Assembly: GCA_017617065.1 (NCBI GenBank)
Contig: JAFZWP010000013.1
Location: forward strand, 62,001-126,000
Reading direction: 5' to 3'
Source of the DNA: Bacilli bacterium
GTDB taxonomy: Bacteria > Bacillota_I > Bacilli_A > ML615J-28 > CAG-698
Length of the DNA stretch: 64,000 nucleotides
Shown here: positions 37,061-45,332 of the stretch, one piece after another
How the letters are laid out: every line of letters starts with the position of its first letter
How positions within the stretch are numbered: position 1 is the stretch's first letter
The notes under the pieces: generated by a model
The model's input: only the letters and a program-made list of their open reading frames with translations
What the model was told of the DNA's origin: nothing
Database searches by the model: none
Program-made: the position numbers and the translations under genes

Positions 37061-38005
37061 TTATTCACCAGCAATACCTGAACGATCCGCGCTCTCTACA
37101 AACCATTTTTGAGTGAACGCATACAATAACAATAATGGCAAAATTGTCAACATTGTTCCCGCAAATAAAACACCTTGATTAAACGATTCCGCCGCAGCTC
37201 CAATACCAATCGATCCAGATGGGAATAGTTGAGCATACATATGTTCAAAACTAGATAATGCCATCTGTAAAGTGGTGATGTTTCCTTGGAAATACGTTAC
37301 CGCTAAAACCGTTTCATTCCAGTACCATACAAATGAATATAATATACATATTATAAATGCTGGTACTGACATAGGAATCGCAATTCTAATGAAGATTCCT
37401 ACTTCACTCGCTCCATCAATCTCCGCAGATTCACTTAATTCATGAGGTATCACTTTAAAAAACTGATAGAAAATTAAGATGAATACGCTTTGACGCAATC
37501 CAAATCCAGTTAGCGCTGGATAGATATACGCCTTTAGACTGCCTAACATTTTTAACTTTTGAAATATGACATATGTCGGGATACTCATTAACATTGTTGG
37601 AAGTAAGAAAATACCAACAAGTAGTGCCATCCAGATTTTTTTACCTGGAAACTCAAAATGAGCAAATCCATAACCAATCAGTGACGATGAGATCACCGCG
37701 CATAATGTTGGCAGAATACCAACTTTTAGAGAATCACCAAGTGATTTCCAAAAGTTTAAAACTTCGTTTGCTTTTTGATAATTATTAAAAACAAACTTTG
37801 TTGGAATCCAAATTACCGTTGGATCCATTAAATCCTCTAAACCCATAAAGCTTTTTGAAACCATCTTTAGGATAGGATAAAGGAAAATAAAACTAATACC
37901 GATTAATAACATGTAGATGAAGAATTTGCCAATTAAGCCAGACTCGCCTCGCTCACCTAGCATAATCTTCTTAAATGTCCTCTTCTTCTTAAATGTATTT
38001 TCCAT
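37061..38005 (-). CDS. Second MalG-type sugar ABC permease (mannan operon)
   Basis: About 314 residues with six membrane segments and an EAA loop 'ESAEIDGASEVGIFIRIAIP', in which the usual first Ala is Ser. It is more divergent from the other two MalG proteins here than they are from each other, and ends 'ADRSGIAGE'. The start at 38005 is chosen for the AGGTGG site 5 nt upstream; an earlier in-frame start at 38035 lies inside the malF-like gene. No dedicated binding protein directly flanks this pair. Confidence 0.9.
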   Translation of the reverse strand: MENTFKKKRTFKKIMLGERGESGLIGKFFIYMLLIGISFIFLYPILKMVSKSFMGLEDLMDPTVIWIPTKFVFNNYQKANEVLNFWKSLGDSLKVGILPTLCAVISSSLIGYGFAHFEFPGKKIWMALLVGIFLLPTMLMSIPTYVIFQKLKMLGSLKAYIYPALTGFGLRQSVFILIFYQFFKVIPHELSESAEIDGASEVGIFIRIAIPMSVPAFIICILYSFVWYWNETVLAVTYFQGNITTLQMALSSFEHMYAQLFPSGSIGIGAAAESFNQGVLFAGTMLTILPLLLLYAFTQKWFVESADRSGIAGE

Positions 38006-38012
38006 AACCCAC

Positions 38013-39068
38013 CTACTTATACTTCCTATTAGCAAGTTTGAAGATTAATACATATACTAATATTACCACGATCTCAATACCGAATAATATCCAAGAAAGA
38101 GCTGAAGCATAATCACGTCCGTACTCAGGTGGAGCGATATTTGAACTAATTATACCTGTTAGCTCGTTACCTGTATTGGCATATATTACGGTAGTATAGA
38201 TAATATTAATCGTAATTAGGGGCATTAATGTCGGGAAGGTAATTTTCCAGAACATTTCCCATTTATTTGCACCATCAATGCTAGCTGCTTCATAAACTGC
38301 TGTGTTATCTTTTTGTAAACCTGCCAGAAATACTAAAGTTTGTACACCGCTAAACCATAAAATTAAAATGATTTTACCGAATACATCTATAATTATTTCT
38401 ACAACTCTCTCAGGTAAATAGAAATCTAACATCCCGCGAAGCTCAGAGCTTTGCAAAGTTGATACCGTAAGTAAATCATAAGCGTTAAAGTAATTTAGTA
38501 AATTACCAGAAAGTAAGATAACTGGAATGAAGAATATCATTCTAAAGATCTTAATTCCTTTTAATTTACGATGAAGTAGTAACGCTAAAAGTAATGAGAA
38601 GATCAAAACTAGTGGAACTACAACTGCAATATCGACAAGTGTAGATATAATTGCTTCCACATGTTCAGGATTATCTTGGAAGATTTGTTTAAACTGGCTA
38701 AAGCCAAATCCTTCAATAAAGAACTTAACTACATTCGTTCCAGCAATAACTTTTGTACCCGCAAAATCCGCAAGTGCCATTCGTATTGATTGGATAACTG
38801 GTCTAACAGCAAATAAAATAAATCCCACAATCCATAGCGATATAAACAAATATCCAGCTACAGCTTTTTTATGTTTGTTTGAAACATTCTTTCGGTATTT
38901 AGCAAGCAACCAGCTTATACCAGTATATTTACCAATAAATCTTAATCCTTTACCAATCCATACTGCTAATTTGCATCTAACGAATTCACTAATAACAATA
39001 TAGATTTTCTTAAAGAATATGCTAATCTTATCCCAAATCTTTTTAAAGAACTCTTTAATCTTTTTCAT
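38013..39068 (-). CDS. Second MalF-type sugar ABC permease (mannan operon)
   Basis: 351 residues. An unusually long, Lys-rich amphipathic N-terminal region (about residues 1-70) precedes the first transmembrane helix. Six helices follow, with EAA loop 'EAASIDGANKWEMFWKITFP'. It starts 2 nt after the DUF5696-like gene and pairs with the MalG gene 7 nt downstream. Probable partner receptors are the large CBM-SBP fusion or the giant lipoprotein; that is speculative. Confidence 0.9.
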   Translation of the reverse strand: MKKIKEFFKKIWDKISIFFKKIYIVISEFVRCKLAVWIGKGLRFIGKYTGISWLLAKYRKNVSNKHKKAVAGYLFISLWIVGFILFAVRPVIQSIRMALADFAGTKVIAGTNVVKFFIEGFGFSQFKQIFQDNPEHVEAIISTLVDIAVVVPLVLIFSLLLALLLHRKLKGIKIFRMIFFIPVILLSGNLLNYFNAYDLLTVSTLQSSELRGMLDFYLPERVVEIIIDVFGKIILILWFSGVQTLVFLAGLQKDNTAVYEAASIDGANKWEMFWKITFPTLMPLITINIIYTTVIYANTGNELTGIISSNIAPPEYGRDYASALSWILFGIEIVVILVYVLIFKLANRKYK

Positions 39069-39070
39069 TA

Positions 39071-41362
39071 TTAGTTACCTCCTTTCACTAAATAGCTATA
39101 AGGAGACAAACTAACTCCGTCCACATTAACCACTTTATTATTGTAGTTAACATAGATTACTACACCATTACTATAACTACATTTACTAACACCGCTATCT
39201 ACGTAACTATGACTGGTCATTCTTGCTCCAATTACATTAGATAAAGCGTTATTAGTATCTTTGTACATTTTAACCATTAAATCTTTCCATAAATCATATT
39301 GTGTAGAATTCAAATACTCATAATTTGTATATCTTAAATCATAAGCTTCTTCACTAGTTATTATGAATGATGGATAGATATTATACTCAATCATTCTTAA
39401 AACGGCTAAATCATAATCACTAATATAATTTATATTAGGCATGTACATATTTATTATACCACTAATTAAAATAGATACAAATGGAATAGAATCAGTTTCA
39501 TAAACAAATTTATTAGATTCATAAAATGCATCATAATAATTTGATAAATACTTGAGCAAATATGAATTTGGCTTTTCGGCGCCAATTTTATAACCTTCAA
39601 TTTTACTTAGTTCTGTTGCTACTTGATCAATCATTTGTGTTCTATAAATAGCATCTGATTTATAACGATATGAATAAGCCGAATTTAAGTTATCAATCTT
39701 TAAGCCAGTAATATTAAGTTTATTAAACTTATTAGTCTTCTTCGTTATTAATCTAGATAAATCACTAGGTAAAACATAATATCCAATTTGTTCTTGTGAA
39801 GACTTTTGCGTTACTTCAAATGGTGAAAGACCAATTCGCTTAACATTTTTACTGCTAGTTCCATAACTACTTGATACATATGGATTAATTGTATAATCGA
39901 TACTATATCCTTTTTCATCGATGTAACTTGCTAACTTTTTAAGCTTTGATGCTCCACCAAGGCGAATAGCCGCTTTAGCATTCATTGCTCCTTGCGTGAA
40001 GTAACCACCCCTATTCCAGCCAAGGTAAGTAATATCAAAATTATTAACTTCACTTTGTTCTAGATCTTTAATAATATCTAATGCTTCCATAAATGATGTC
40101 ATTTTGACATAATTCTTACCAAATAAGCCTGGTTTATAATCAAGACCTAAGATTTCTAATCTTAGTGGGATATTACTACTAGCTTCAATTACATTATCAA
40201 GACCTAAATCTTCGCGATAAGCATTAGCCATACCAACATAGTTAGCATCATCCCCATTTAAGAATGTATAACTAATCGTATAATTTGATGGATAAGGATT
40301 TTCATTTAATAATGTCATTGTAGATGTAGACATCTTTACATTAAATGTATCCTTTACATAATACTTAAAGAAAGTCGTATTGACAGGAATTAAGCTATAC
40401 ATATATGGATATGAATGTAGTTCGCAACTTCCATAGCCATCTTCTACTTGACATAAGAAGCTTGCTTGATTGTAACCATGATTAACTCCATAAATTGGTA
40501 AGCTTAAAACACCATTCTCTTTTAAGTTATTACTAGCTGGATATTCGGTAAAACTATAATCATCACCATATAGTTTCTTAATATATGCTGTTGATGATTT
40601 GTGTTGATTATATCTTACTAGCGCTCCAGACCCATCAGGGATAAAACTATATCCATTTATTTCATAGTTTTCTGATCCAAAATAAGGGAATAAGATAATA
40701 CTTTTTAGTTTTGAATCTTTTGGATTAAGTGTACCAGCTATTTCTTCTTTAATTGAATCATAAGGAACACTAACAAATAGCTTATCATCATCAAGTCTAA
40801 ATTCAACTTTAAAGCTAATTAAGTAATTCAAACTAGAAAACTTAACATTAGCATCAAAACCATTATTAACTTTAGTTACTGTATTAGAAGCTACAGCTTT
40901 TTTGTTTTCTTTAGAAGTATAATAAACTTCTGCTGATTTAATAATACCTTTACTATCAACTGAATAATATTCAATAGTAATTCCTGATTCAATCTTACTT
41001 TGTACAGCTGCTGTATTAATGAATTCATGGGCCCTCTCATAAGTAGATAACCATGTATAGCCATTTGATTTATCATAGACAGCAATACCAAATGTAGATG
41101 ACTTGAAATATAAACTAATTTTAGAGTTTTCTGCCATCAACTGGTAACCATCTTCTAAAAGGTTTGCTCTTTTATCTACTATTTCAATCGGCGTAGTATC
41201 TTCTACTTGTGTGAAGAAATTACTTGATGGATCAAGTTCGTGAAGCAACTGGACTTCACCACTTGTATCCTTTGCCCTAACATTAATTACATTAACTGTA
41301 AACAATATGCCAATCATTAACACAATCAAGCAAGTGATAATTTTCTGAATTTTTCTATCCAC
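39071..41362 (-). CDS. DUF5696-like exported protein, probable TIM-barrel
   Basis: 763 residues. Signal/anchor segment at about 9-28, then a beta-rich N-terminal half ('YDKSNGYTWLSTYERAHEF', 'ILFPYFGSENYEINGYSFIP', 'PDGSGALVRYNQHKS'), and a C-terminal half that reads like a (beta/alpha)8 barrel ('DITYLGWNRGGYFTQG', 'YSIDYTINPYVS', 'LNITGLKIDNLNSAY', 'GYKIGAEKPNSYLL'). I assign it to DUF5696 from remembered family features; no enzymatic activity is established. The start is a GTG at 41362 behind an excellent AAGGAGGTGA site, overlapping the NHL-Yip1 gene by 8 nt. Located between the NHL protein and the second permease pair, it is plausibly an extracytoplasmic glycan-processing or docking factor. 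Confidence 0.7.
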   Translation of the reverse strand: MDRKIQKIITCLIVLMIGILFTVNVINVRAKDTSGEVQLLHELDPSSNFFTQVEDTTPIEIVDKRANLLEDGYQLMAENSKISLYFKSSTFGIAVYDKSNGYTWLSTYERAHEFINTAAVQSKIESGITIEYYSVDSKGIIKSAEVYYTSKENKKAVASNTVTKVNNGFDANVKFSSLNYLISFKVEFRLDDDKLFVSVPYDSIKEEIAGTLNPKDSKLKSIILFPYFGSENYEINGYSFIPDGSGALVRYNQHKSSTAYIKKLYGDDYSFTEYPASNNLKENGVLSLPIYGVNHGYNQASFLCQVEDGYGSCELHSYPYMYSLIPVNTTFFKYYVKDTFNVKMSTSTMTLLNENPYPSNYTISYTFLNGDDANYVGMANAYREDLGLDNVIEASSNIPLRLEILGLDYKPGLFGKNYVKMTSFMEALDIIKDLEQSEVNNFDITYLGWNRGGYFTQGAMNAKAAIRLGGASKLKKLASYIDEKGYSIDYTINPYVSSSYGTSSKNVKRIGLSPFEVTQKSSQEQIGYYVLPSDLSRLITKKTNKFNKLNITGLKIDNLNSAYSYRYKSDAIYRTQMIDQVATELSKIEGYKIGAEKPNSYLLKYLSNYYDAFYESNKFVYETDSIPFVSILISGIINMYMPNINYISDYDLAVLRMIEYNIYPSFIITSEEAYDLRYTNYEYLNSTQYDLWKDLMVKMYKDTNNALSNVIGARMTSHSYVDSGVSKCSYSNGVVIYVNYNNKVVNVDGVSLSPYSYLVKGGN

Positions 41363-43454
41363 GGAAAATCACCTCCTTGACAAGATCCACATTAAATCCA
41401 AACAATTGTGCAAATACTAAATACAACAAGATTATTACAATTACTAATACTAGCATCATAAATGCAGTTAATAATAAATTAACGATTGTTTGTTTAGCCG
41501 AGAAATTATGCGTTTCTTTTATAACAACAAATAATAATATTCCTGTCCAAATAAACATTACTACTAATGGGAAGTAATATAAGAATCCTTCATTTAGAGT
41601 TAATGCATTAGATATTAGTATTATCCAAGGCATAACAATTACAATTGGCATTAATGAACCCATTGTATTGATTGTAATTGTTCTAAATGTTCCTTCACCA
41701 CTCATTAGTGAAGATATTAAGTAATTGCTTACAATAAACAAAGCAATTGGTAAAATAATCTTCGTTAATTCTTTTAATAAAATTGTTCTTTCTAGTACTA
41801 CATCAGTAAATAAGAATCCTGTTGCTACCAAAGATAATAAATAAATTCCTAATAATAATACTAATACTATTAAAGCATTATAGATTTTAATTCGTTTATC
41901 ATATCTTACATAATATACGGCATCAAATGGATGACGGATATATTTAAACATAATTAAAATACTTTTAACCTTTGGTCTACTTGCCACCTTCTTAATTGGA
42001 TTAGTTATTTTATCTAAATAATGATGTTTCTTATTAGTCTTAATAACTACTATAATTGCTATTATTACTAAAACAGCAATAATGGCTACTATACTAATGT
42101 TTTTCATTAGCCATAAGTTTCTAGCTTCCCAGAATGCTTCCGAATATTGTTCTTTCGCATTGGCTAATTTAAACTTTTCCATAGCTCCATCATAATCACG
42201 TTCTAGATAATATGCCATTCCGATACCTTTATGAGCTAGGTCAAACATTGAATTATATCTCAAAACTTCTTCCCAAAGATCTTTTGATTCTTCATATTTA
42301 CCGCTCATATAAAGTTCTAAGGCTTCATGAACTTTTGTGGAGAACTCGGTCTTTCTAAATACTTGAATGGACGATGCTTGATCATCAACTACATATAAAT
42401 CATCTTTGCTATCTACCGCAATTGATGAAGCAGATTTAAATAAACCAAGTTGTTCATCACCACTAATAGTTCCTGAGAACATGAATAGAAGGTTTCCTTC
42501 AATATCATATTCAAAGATTGTTCCACCTTTACTAACAGCATAAACTGTTTTATGGTTAGAACTCCATGAATCCACAAAACTATTTGATACTATCATATCG
42601 TTAGTATAGAAGTTTAGACCACCGATATTAACTTTTTTAATAGTATCACCTAAATCATTTTGAACTACTCCTTGTGTTACAGTGTAGATATATCCAGAAT
42701 CATCTAACATTACGTTTTCTGGAGCTGGAGCAATCTTCTTTGTTAACACAACTTTTTCATTTTCCCCATAAAGGTAATTTTTTAGTAAATCAAGGAAGTT
42801 ACCACTTGAAGAGTTTGGTGCAAAGAAGTTTAGGAATCTATTTTCACTATTAACTAAAAGTACACCATTGCTTGATCCATGCGATACGATATACATCGTA
42901 TAGTTAGAATCAACTGCTATCTTCATTGGACGGTACAAGAAGTCATCAACTTCCATTAATGATCCACTTGGTCTACTAAATGTTTTATCAAGTGTTGCTG
43001 TCTTTAAGTTTTTATCAAATTTATAAACAGCTACTTTACCTGTATCGGTTTTTTGATTATCACCAAAATCAGTAACATAAACATATTCATTTCTAACGAA
43101 TAAACCATTAGGTTTAATCAATATGTCACTACCAAATTCAGTAATATAAGTCCAATCTTTATCTAAAATTACAACACGTTTATTTCCAGTATCGCATACA
43201 TAGAAATAATCTTCTTTATCAATGAATAAATCTTGAGGTGAATTAAAGGCATCATCTTCACCTAGACCATTTACAAATGATTTAATGTTTTGGATTGGGT
43301 CATATGCTCCTTGTGTTTCCACAATCTCTCCATATCTATTTACAGTACGCGTTACATATGGAGCACTTGCCTTAACATTTAAGCAAGATATTATAACCAC
43401 AATCGCTAGTATAGCGATAAAGTATTTTGTAATTAATCTAACTCTTTTATTCAT
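41355..43454 (-). CDS. NHL-repeat / TPR / Yip1-like membrane protein
   Basis: 699 residues. Signal peptide (1-30), six or so NHL-type propeller blades (about 50-350: 'FNSPQDLFIDKEDYFYVCDT', 'KPNGLFVRNEYVYVTDFGD', 'SSIAVDSKDDLYVVDD'), a TPR pair (about 365-430: 'YEESKDLWEEVLRYNSMFDL', 'DYDGAMEKF'), a transmembrane helix (about 447-467), and a five-helix Yip1-like domain (about 500-690). The outside propeller, tethered through TPR to a membrane domain, suggests a sensor or assembly factor for the importer (inference). The start overlaps the MalG stop by 1 nt (TAATG), exactly as its paralogue does at 652. Confidence 0.85.
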   Translation of the reverse strand: MNKRVRLITKYFIAILAIVVIISCLNVKASAPYVTRTVNRYGEIVETQGAYDPIQNIKSFVNGLGEDDAFNSPQDLFIDKEDYFYVCDTGNKRVVILDKDWTYITEFGSDILIKPNGLFVRNEYVYVTDFGDNQKTDTGKVAVYKFDKNLKTATLDKTFSRPSGSLMEVDDFLYRPMKIAVDSNYTMYIVSHGSSNGVLLVNSENRFLNFFAPNSSSGNFLDLLKNYLYGENEKVVLTKKIAPAPENVMLDDSGYIYTVTQGVVQNDLGDTIKKVNIGGLNFYTNDMIVSNSFVDSWSSNHKTVYAVSKGGTIFEYDIEGNLLFMFSGTISGDEQLGLFKSASSIAVDSKDDLYVVDDQASSIQVFRKTEFSTKVHEALELYMSGKYEESKDLWEEVLRYNSMFDLAHKGIGMAYYLERDYDGAMEKFKLANAKEQYSEAFWEARNLWLMKNISIVAIIAVLVIIAIIVVIKTNKKHHYLDKITNPIKKVASRPKVKSILIMFKYIRHPFDAVYYVRYDKRIKIYNALIVLVLLLGIYLLSLVATGFLFTDVVLERTILLKELTKIILPIALFIVSNYLISSLMSGEGTFRTITINTMGSLMPIVIVMPWIILISNALTLNEGFLYYFPLVVMFIWTGILLFVVIKETHNFSAKQTIVNLLLTAFMMLVLVIVIILLYLVFAQLFGFNVDLVKEVIFRG

Positions 43455-44416
43455 TATTTAATACCTGAATGAGCCATCGTATTCATAACTTGTTTTTGAA
43501 GAATAATGAACAAAATCAAGTTAGGCATGAATATGATTAAGCTTGCAGCTGCTTGGATACCTTGGGCAGCAATTGAGTTAGTTGATAAGGTTAGCGTTCC
43601 AAAGTAGTATGGTAGTGTTTTTAGTGCTTCATCTACAATATAAAGTGATGAAGTTTCTGTATTATTCCATACAGTTTGGAATGCTAGTATTGCTACAGTA
43701 GCTAGGGCTGGCTTTACCATTGGTAGAGTTACGTGCCAATATACTTGCCACTTTGATGCTCCATCAATGATTGCCGCTTCATTTAATTCTTTAGGAATTT
43801 GTTCCATAAATTGTTTTAGTAAGAATACACCTACTGGCATTGCAATTAATGGAATAATGTGAGCTAAATAAGTATTAGCAATTCCTAAATATGTAATCAT
43901 CATAAATCTTGGTACTGCTACCGCAATTGCGATAAACATAATAGCAAGTTGGTTAGCAGCATATAAGAACTTTTTACCTTTGAAATTTAAGTATGTGAAA
44001 GCAAATGCTGCTAAACTACTTAAAAGTAAAGATATAACGATAACTAAAATACTTACTAAAATACTATTAAACAAATATCTACCAAATGGAATATCAGTTT
44101 GGCTAGTCGCATGAACTAAAGCTCTAAAGTTATCGAAGCTTATCCTACTTGCAAAGAATTTAGGAGGGTAAGCATATAACTCTTCAATTGGTTTAAATGC
44201 ATGCGAAACAATAAATAATATAGGTAAGATTGTTAGTACTAAAACTGGAAGTAAAATCAAATAGAATTTGATTTGACTTGGATGGAAGCCTTTAGGGTCA
44301 ATCATTGCCCCAAAGTAAGAAGGCCTCTTTCTTCTTCTTTCTTTTGCCTCCATTTTTTTCTTCACTTTGTGAAGTTTCTTGTTTTCAGATTCAACGGTTC
44401 TTTTCATCTTAATCAT
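43454..44416 (-). CDS. MalG-type sugar ABC permease (mannan operon, first pair)
   Basis: About 320 residues; six helices, EAA loop 'EAAIIDGASKWQVYWHVTLP', C-terminus 'TMAHSGIK'. Shares 'QFYLILLP/IKFYLI' and 'AFQTVWNNTETSSLY' style blocks with the operon A MalG, so the two are close paralogues. A Lys/Arg-rich N-terminal tail of about 40 residues precedes the first helix. The open frame extends to 44455, but the start is probably the ATG at 44416, just after AGGTCGG, or the ATG at 44407. Confidence 0.92.
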   Translation of the reverse strand: MIKMKRTVESENKKLHKVKKKMEAKERRRKRPSYFGAMIDPKGFHPSQIKFYLILLPVLVLTILPILFIVSHAFKPIEELYAYPPKFFASRISFDNFRALVHATSQTDIPFGRYLFNSILVSILVIVISLLLSSLAAFAFTYLNFKGKKFLYAANQLAIMFIAIAVAVPRFMMITYLGIANTYLAHIIPLIAMPVGVFLLKQFMEQIPKELNEAAIIDGASKWQVYWHVTLPMVKPALATVAILAFQTVWNNTETSSLYIVDEALKTLPYYFGTLTLSTNSIAAQGIQAAASLIIFMPNLILFIILQKQVMNTMAHSGIK

Positions 44417-45332
44417 CCGACCTAAATAAATGGTTAGCAACGAAATAGAATACAAGAACTAACATCAGTAATACTACTGATAAGCTTGAGGCATATCCCA
44501 TTTCCATACGACTAAATGCATAATCTTGCATATGGTCACTAATTAGCCAGCCGGCTAATTGTGGTGTTGGGCTTGCACCCGTTAAAGCGGTAGCAAGACC
44601 AGCTGAGTTAAATGTAGATACGATTGCCATTACAGCACCGAACATCATTTGTGGTCTCATTGAAGGAATTGTAATATAGATTATTTCTTGGAATCTATTC
44701 TTCATTCCGTCCACATATGCAGCTTCATAAATTTCACGGTTGGTATTTAAAATACCAGAAAGCATGGCTAAGAATCCAATACCCATACTACTCCATAACC
44801 CTACAAATACCATAATGATAAAGATAGTTGTTTTATCTTGAAGGAATTGGAGTGGTTCGTTAACGATTCCCCAGCTTAATAATAAATAGTTAATATAGCC
44901 TCTACTATCACCACTAAACATAGCTTTCCATACAACTGATATTAATACACTACCAGTTAGAGATGGGCTATATAAGATAATAGCAGCGACATTTCTAAAC
45001 CTTCTTGGAAGTTGAGCTAATACCCAAGCTAAGAAAAAGGCTAGCATATATCCTACTGGACCAACAATTAAAGCATATTTAATTGTGTTAGGTAATGCTG
45101 ACTGCATAAAGTCTAAGTCTTGTGTAAACAAAGTTACATAGTTTGTTAGACCGATGAAGTGCGGCATATTAACACCATCATAATATGCAAACGATAATAA
45201 GAAGGAAATTAATATTAGTAATACTACAAATACTAAGAAGATTATCGCATAAGGGCCAATAAACAAATAAGCCGTATTAAAGCGTCTATTTCTAGCTTTA
45301 TTATCTTTAGATATAACTTGTGACTTATTCAT
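44409..45332 (-). CDS. MalF-type sugar ABC permease (mannan operon, first pair)
   Basis: 307 residues, six helices, EAA loop 'EAAYVDGMKNRFQEIIYITI'. Closely parallels the operon A MalF ('[12 protein letters not shown]', 'GASPTPQLAG', 'MFGAVMAIV'). Its start lies 8 nt inside the end of the CBM-SBP fusion gene. Likely imports manno- or glucomanno-oligosaccharides with the downstream MalG; substrate inferred from the GH130, GH2 and esterase genes upstream. Confidence 0.93.
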   Translation of the reverse strand: MNKSQVISKDNKARNRRFNTAYLFIGPYAIIFLVFVVLLILISFLLSFAYYDGVNMPHFIGLTNYVTLFTQDLDFMQSALPNTIKYALIVGPVGYMLAFFLAWVLAQLPRRFRNVAAIILYSPSLTGSVLISVVWKAMFSGDSRGYINYLLLSWGIVNEPLQFLQDKTTIFIIMVFVGLWSSMGIGFLAMLSGILNTNREIYEAAYVDGMKNRFQEIIYITIPSMRPQMMFGAVMAIVSTFNSAGLATALTGASPTPQLAGWLISDHMQDYAFSRMEMGYASSLSVVLLMLVLVFYFVANHLFRSDD

